This document shows, piece by piece, positions 23,901 to 25,506 of a DNA stretch of 25,506 bases. A program made the position numbers and the translations under genes. Numbering within the stretch: the first letter of the stretch is position 1; the number at the start of each line of letters is the position of its first letter. Source of the stretch: Opitutia bacterium UBA4506 (lineage in GTDB: Bacteria > Verrucomicrobiota > Verrucomicrobiia > Opitutales > Puniceicoccaceae); NCBI GenBank assembly GCA_002388665.1, contig DGMY01000024.1, positions 1 to 25,506 on the forward strand, in the 5' to 3' direction. Under the pieces are notes generated by a model. It saw only the letters and a list, made by a program, of their open reading frames with translations, was not told the DNA's origin and did not search any database.

Positions 23901-25071
23901 TCCGGCCAGCGGTTCGGTTCGCTTGACCTTCGCCTACGACTATCAAGGCCGCCGGGTCGAGAAGAGCGTCGAGGAGTACGATACGCAGCTCGCTTCGATG
24001 CAGACGGTCTCCGAAGAACGCTTCGCCTACGACGGCTGGAACCTCATCGCCACCTTCGACTCTCAGGTTTTAGGTCTCAGCCTTCAGGACTCTTACCTTT
24101 GGGGCCTCGACTTTTCCGGCTCCATGCAAGGTGCCGGAGGAGTAGGGGGCCTGCTGAGCGTTTCAGAGGATGCAAGTAATGAAAGCTACTATCCGACCTA
24201 CGATGCCAACGGAAATGTCAGCGAATACATCGACGAAACAGGGGCTATCGCCGCTCACTACGAGTACTCGTCCTTCGGACGTGTGATCGCTTCAACCGGC
24301 TCGCCGGATGATTTTGCCTTCCGTTTCTCGACGAAGTATCAGGATGATGATACGGGTCTGCTGTATTACGGCTTTAGATACTATGTCCCCGAAACGGGTC
24401 GGTGGCCGTCCAGAGATCCCATCGGGGAACGGGGTGGGTTTAACCTTTATGTGTTTGTCGGGAACGATGTGGTGAATTATTTTGATCGATTCGGACTGGC
24501 GATTTTCAAAAAGAATATTTCCAAGACTAGAGATAGGCTTTATATTAACGGAAAACCTGCTTGGGGGCGGACCGACTTCCCTTACGTGAGTTCAGAAAAA
24601 TCTGCGGAAATCAAGGAGGACGAAGATGTTGGGTTGTGGTTTGTTACGAAGAAGCCGATTTTAACTATAGCCGTGGATATTGTGGTTACAGCTAAAGGAA
24701 AGCAGAATTATAAGATGCTTGTTGAATACAAAGATGAGAATTATAAAGCGCGAGTTTATGTTGGAGGTGATTTAGCTGATTTTATCAAAGCCCATGAAAA
24801 TAGGCGTGCTGAGATTTGGGAAAAGTATGTGATTCCATATTTTGAAAGAGAGTATGAGGAAAAGGTTTTTGATCTATATGCCTGTAGTGAAGAGAAACTA
24901 AAAAAAATGATAGCAGATCGGAAAGCCTTAGCGGTAGAAGGTTGGACCAGTTCAAGTGAGTTTAGATCTGCTGCAATTGAACAGGTTAAATTTGGTCTTA
25001 GTGATACGTATAGCGAAAGTGAAAGTATAGGAAAGTCATTCTTTAGAGGGGTTTATGTGGAATTTAATTAA
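17941..25071 (+). CDS. Giant LamG / TSP3 / YD-repeat (RHS) protein with C-terminal toxin-like tip
   Basis: About 2376 residues. In order: a LamG/concanavalin-like domain (about 41-207, DLGTGDFSLSFWINW...LSHSEIEQL); nine Ca-binding thrombospondin-type-3-like DxDGDG repeats (217-480); a spacer with a Gly/Pro-rich run (about 640-667); and a YD-repeat shell from about 964 with many YxYDxxGR units. The RHS core follows (GLLYYGFRYYVPETGRWPSRD, PIGERGGFNLY) and ends at DRFGL, residue 2186. A different, AT-richer 190-residue tip completes the protein. YD shells encapsulate a C-terminal effector and self-cleave near this core. The 5' end is doubtful: no signal peptide or Shine-Dalgarno is visible, the first ~40 residues look repeat-derived, and the LamG fold seems to begin midway. 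An in-frame TTG lies at 17932, and ATG 18061 is a possible start. It may be a 5'-truncated copy. Confidence 0.85.
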   Translation: MRSRFALLRRSGAVGYGHSIVIARTVRTTENPNLKAWTTEMPFVWAEDSPELDLGTGDFSLSFWINWQADRWSSSVYPAAEFAEYRTIFSKEGAFEALLEYKGGTGDFLFRFDSPGFELTPLNIFRNKWIHITLTFDAATGTLRLYKDSEFFAQSTVDPSHLNESSSPLMIGSLRHVPSRSLNMSLDDWRIYNRVLSHSEIEQLQDPNHSSWDLNADLDGDGLTGLEEFQYGFSPTVAQGDFDGDGISDFLEIRGYEVGSDGIPFASDGSKAVKTDPRVADEDGDGLSDLLELQGVPGTVTLIDLNGDSSDDSAPIVTDPKSRDTDGDGLDDRLEREVYFTDPANKDTDGDGIDDGFEFANGLNPNDFSDGAGDLDGDEMSNVDEYRDPNRKVTVNEERLQLSSQDSDGDGLSDLEEIELGLDPHSIDSDGDTMSDLYEVTNDFDPLDNLDPANDLNPDDNATADFDGDGVSNADEEANETNPKDWEDKTIVVRSARGISKTKEVSANASPEEKVDEFYHRSFRVLYPKGSSFSPVLAGDSPKSPFGVLEGLILGGTGADGSEKTIEIPAAGIENSFTSSDEGNPLPPSSFIPARGIGRFLDSLKRDEEGYVRFSITFVSTANDKEGDDEVDQDPKPPVGMGPGGPGGGGSGGGGGFGGGGGGGWLSGLGPWGVPWPDSEPEPEKEKEESFKAKANSLVMIYGLEDESCGESGSSSSVRNSSVDVRIGLGQPIRGSDPGSLFIESDLPSEDLYSPESVNFVTDVYSNVSIVRDGPALRQIATERALVDLVVLDSFSYEISFYDRSLFGEPDESGLFDTSTEDPFKVWTFEDPDAGSGNFHRLKVSESVGTEVTEYLYTWIPANQGWTLNSAGLKETGRSEVVSGNLRTETLWESIPGGAESFREETVYEEFPWGEEKVSRTLDPDSLDGGLATNWTYYEDPVADGVNYRRLKLVEYPDGGWIRYEYDSSGRVTKEVRPVGNAAPTDPESSCRVLERSFQAEAPQVTEVETALGVETSRVYTVRQQGSTARIEAVSPGVVWTDPSNILTETTIVGGAGEFSARTAAVFRPDGTATLYSYDRDSSGSLTVVTDNGVYDMGAGTVVDGTRNIRQTDSFGNLLGETTEDIVSSEILSLTTVLETDADGRPTLIGFLDGTTESRTYTGLDCGCGPDKLETEVDRRGIATGYTYDGLGRKKTQTRLGITEEYFYDGSGRIIRVEQTAGGSTRTVGETKYDLAGRIKERESPGPRTDGVLLLTSYDYDFPSGGGETETVTNPDGSTSLRTSYRDGSTMRTGGTAGSGQRFEYRAETGAFVTRTILLDSAGADTAEWTEEWRVMGRVDKRVYGDQAEEQFFYDAIGRLDATVDPDGVTVLYGYNEKGEQYQQAVDMDRDGTIDDLVSELDRVSETVSSITTRTYEGQTYDVRRTESFVWTDEERILVSISDGGLDGLRQWSERFGQTTYTEIVDPDDTDGAWQQITVQPDGSRVVETYTNGRPASTVWFDSVDVQLASNSVLYDEWGRPEISTDSRTGTTIYAYYDNDQVRQVTEPDPDGISGPLSALVTVYEYDYMGRLTTTTLPDSSTVHVTYTPKGEIEKRYGSQTVPVEYTYDAQGRRQTMTTWQDFNPSTGMGVSGAAVTTWIYDPQRGWLDRKEYDDGNGTDYTYTAAGRLETRTWDRGVVTTYGYDNAGGQDSVDYSDATPDISYTYTRTGQPKTVTDATGTRTFDYDETDLRLDTETLPAGFYGDLVLSREYQDGSEPNGVPGRPDGYQLLDDGTPASMAAYTFDAAGRLETVSDGTDTFTYHYLGGSANLLESVEGPAHTAHYMYESGRNNVTVVENEETVGMASTVSRFTYRYNELGQRTDRVDEGSAFSQAALFDWSYDGLGQVTAAARYLGTNPDNPGASVPAQDAEFDYDFIGNRLASTFGTASQRSYTADSLNQYTGITNPSAGPSYDEDGNMNFDGEGWYFEWNGENRMIEARNYADAMNPASGSVRLTFAYDYQGRRVEKSVEEYDTQLASMQTVSEERFAYDGWNLIATFDSQVLGLSLQDSYLWGLDFSGSMQGAGGVGGLLSVSEDASNESYYPTYDANGNVSEYIDETGAIAAHYEYSSFGRVIASTGSPDDFAFRFSTKYQDDDTGLLYYGFRYYVPETGRWPSRDPIGERGGFNLYVFVGNDVVNYFDRFGLAIFKKNISKTRDRLYINGKPAWGRTDFPYVSSEKSAEIKEDEDVGLWFVTKKPILTIAVDIVVTAKGKQNYKMLVEYKDENYKARVYVGGDLADFIKAHENRRAEIWEKYVIPYFEREYEEKVFDLYACSEEKLKKMIADRKALAVEGWTSSSEFRSAAIEQVKFGLSDTYSESESIGKSFFRGVYVEFN
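24499..25068 (+). other. Variable C-terminal effector tip of the RHS protein
   Basis: The last 190 residues follow the DRFGL end of the RHS core. Base composition changes abruptly to AT-rich here and the YD pattern stops. The middle holds AHENRRAEIWEKYVIPYFE, an HE-containing helix that resembles a degenerate HExxH metal site, and a helical Lys/Glu-rich end. I do not recognise a known toxin family. Position, composition shift and the overlapping small gene downstream are what make it a toxin candidate. Confidence 0.6.
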
Positions 25072-25366
25072 GATAGTTTTTAGAGTTCTTTCTTGTTTTT
25101 TTATTGGACTCTCCATTGGATGTTCGTCAATGAGAAATCAGGACGTAGATATTGGTTCTGATTCGAATGGTAGAGAGGATGTTCATAGCGAGCTTTCCAG
25201 GGAGGCTTACGACGATGGTTTTGAGACCGGATTTTCACTTGCAATTGAAGGACAGGGCGGCGCGTTAATGCGAGTTCCTGATGAATTTAGAAACGAAAGG
25301 AAATCTTGGTCAAAAGGGTATAGAGAGGGGCAAGAATCGGCACTTGAGAAATTGCTGAACCAATGA
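25055..25366 (+). CDS. Small putative lipoprotein, candidate immunity protein
   Basis: A 103-residue protein overlapping the end of the RHS gene by 17 bp in another frame. AGAGGGG (25045-25051) precedes its ATG. A hydrophobic signal (residues 4-22) leads to a lipobox-like GLSIGCSS with Cys23, so it is probably membrane-anchored; the -3 residue is Ser, which is non-canonical. The mature part is short, acidic then helical, with the echo YDDGFETGFSLA and KGYREGQESAL. It shares the AT-rich composition of the RHS tip. In polymorphic toxin loci the gene directly after the tip usually encodes the matching immunity protein; that role is inferred here. A plain accessory lipoprotein is the alternative. 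Confidence 0.7.
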   Translation: MWNLIKIVFRVLSCFFIGLSIGCSSMRNQDVDIGSDSNGREDVHSELSREAYDDGFETGFSLAIEGQGGALMRVPDEFRNERKSWSKGYREGQESALEKLLNQ

Positions 25367-25506
25367 AATCGCCGTTCCTTGAAACGCCTAGCACCCGCCA
25401 GGAGAAGACAGGCACCAAGCCACGAATTCTTGCAAAAATCCATAACAATAATTCGGTGACAACGACATCCGGAACGCTTCGGCGGAGGGGTCAAAAGGGG
25501 TCAAAC
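25367..25506. other. Intergenic tail with a short direct repeat at the window edge
   Basis: No convincing gene is visible. Base composition returns to GC-rich after the lipoprotein gene. The last 22 bases contain AGGGGTCAAA twice in tandem (within 25484-25506), a motif that may belong to a repeat or mobile element continuing beyond the window. Confidence 0.35.

Overview
The window is bacterial chromosome, most likely from the Verrucomicrobiota (Opitutia / Puniceicoccales-like). This is inferred from a PEP-CTERM-tagged secreted protease, a long-linker YD-repeat (RHS) giant protein, a RAYT-type Y1 transposase with REP-like repeats and the general protein style. No rRNA or other taxonomic marker is present, so the assignment is moderate.

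Left part (1-7.6 kb): a LuxR-type regulator (-) is divergent from a secreted S8 protease with a P domain and PEP-CTERM anchor (+). Convergent to the protease is a tight minus-strand operon, rimK with a TrkA-C extension, then an aspartoacylase-like deacylase, then a RimB-like retropepsin-fold protease. This is an amino-acid ligation and removal cassette. A secreted class C beta-lactamase-like serine hydrolase (-) follows.

Sulfur module (7.6-10.5 kb): an ArsR-family repressor gene and, 26 bp downstream, a four-domain fusion (CoA-disulfide-reductase-like flavoprotein, rhodanese, TusA, DsrE2). A promoter with an overlapping 19-bp palindrome lies just upstream of arsR.

Repeat island (10.53-12.14 kb): ten direct tandem copies of a ~97-bp hairpin-rich unit, four on one side and six on the other of a RAYT (Y1/HUH) transposase gene. 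This is the most striking structure in the window.

Housekeeping block (12.1-17.3 kb): tesA-like esterase (-) head-to-head with ybbA/ybbP-like ABC transporter genes (+), the same neighbourhood known in E. coli. It is followed by an orphan TAXI-type solute-binding protein.

tRNA/RHS block (17.5-25.4 kb): tRNA-Ser(CGA), two tandem copies of a 142-bp hairpin repeat that reuses pieces of the tRNA 3' end, then a 2376-residue LamG / thrombospondin-type-3 / YD-repeat protein. That protein ends in an AT-richer, variable-looking C-terminal tip. A small lipoprotein gene overlaps its 3' end, giving the layout of a polymorphic toxin and immunity pair. The 5' end of the giant gene appears to have been rebuilt or truncated by the repeat array: no signal peptide is visible and the LamG domain seems to start part-way.
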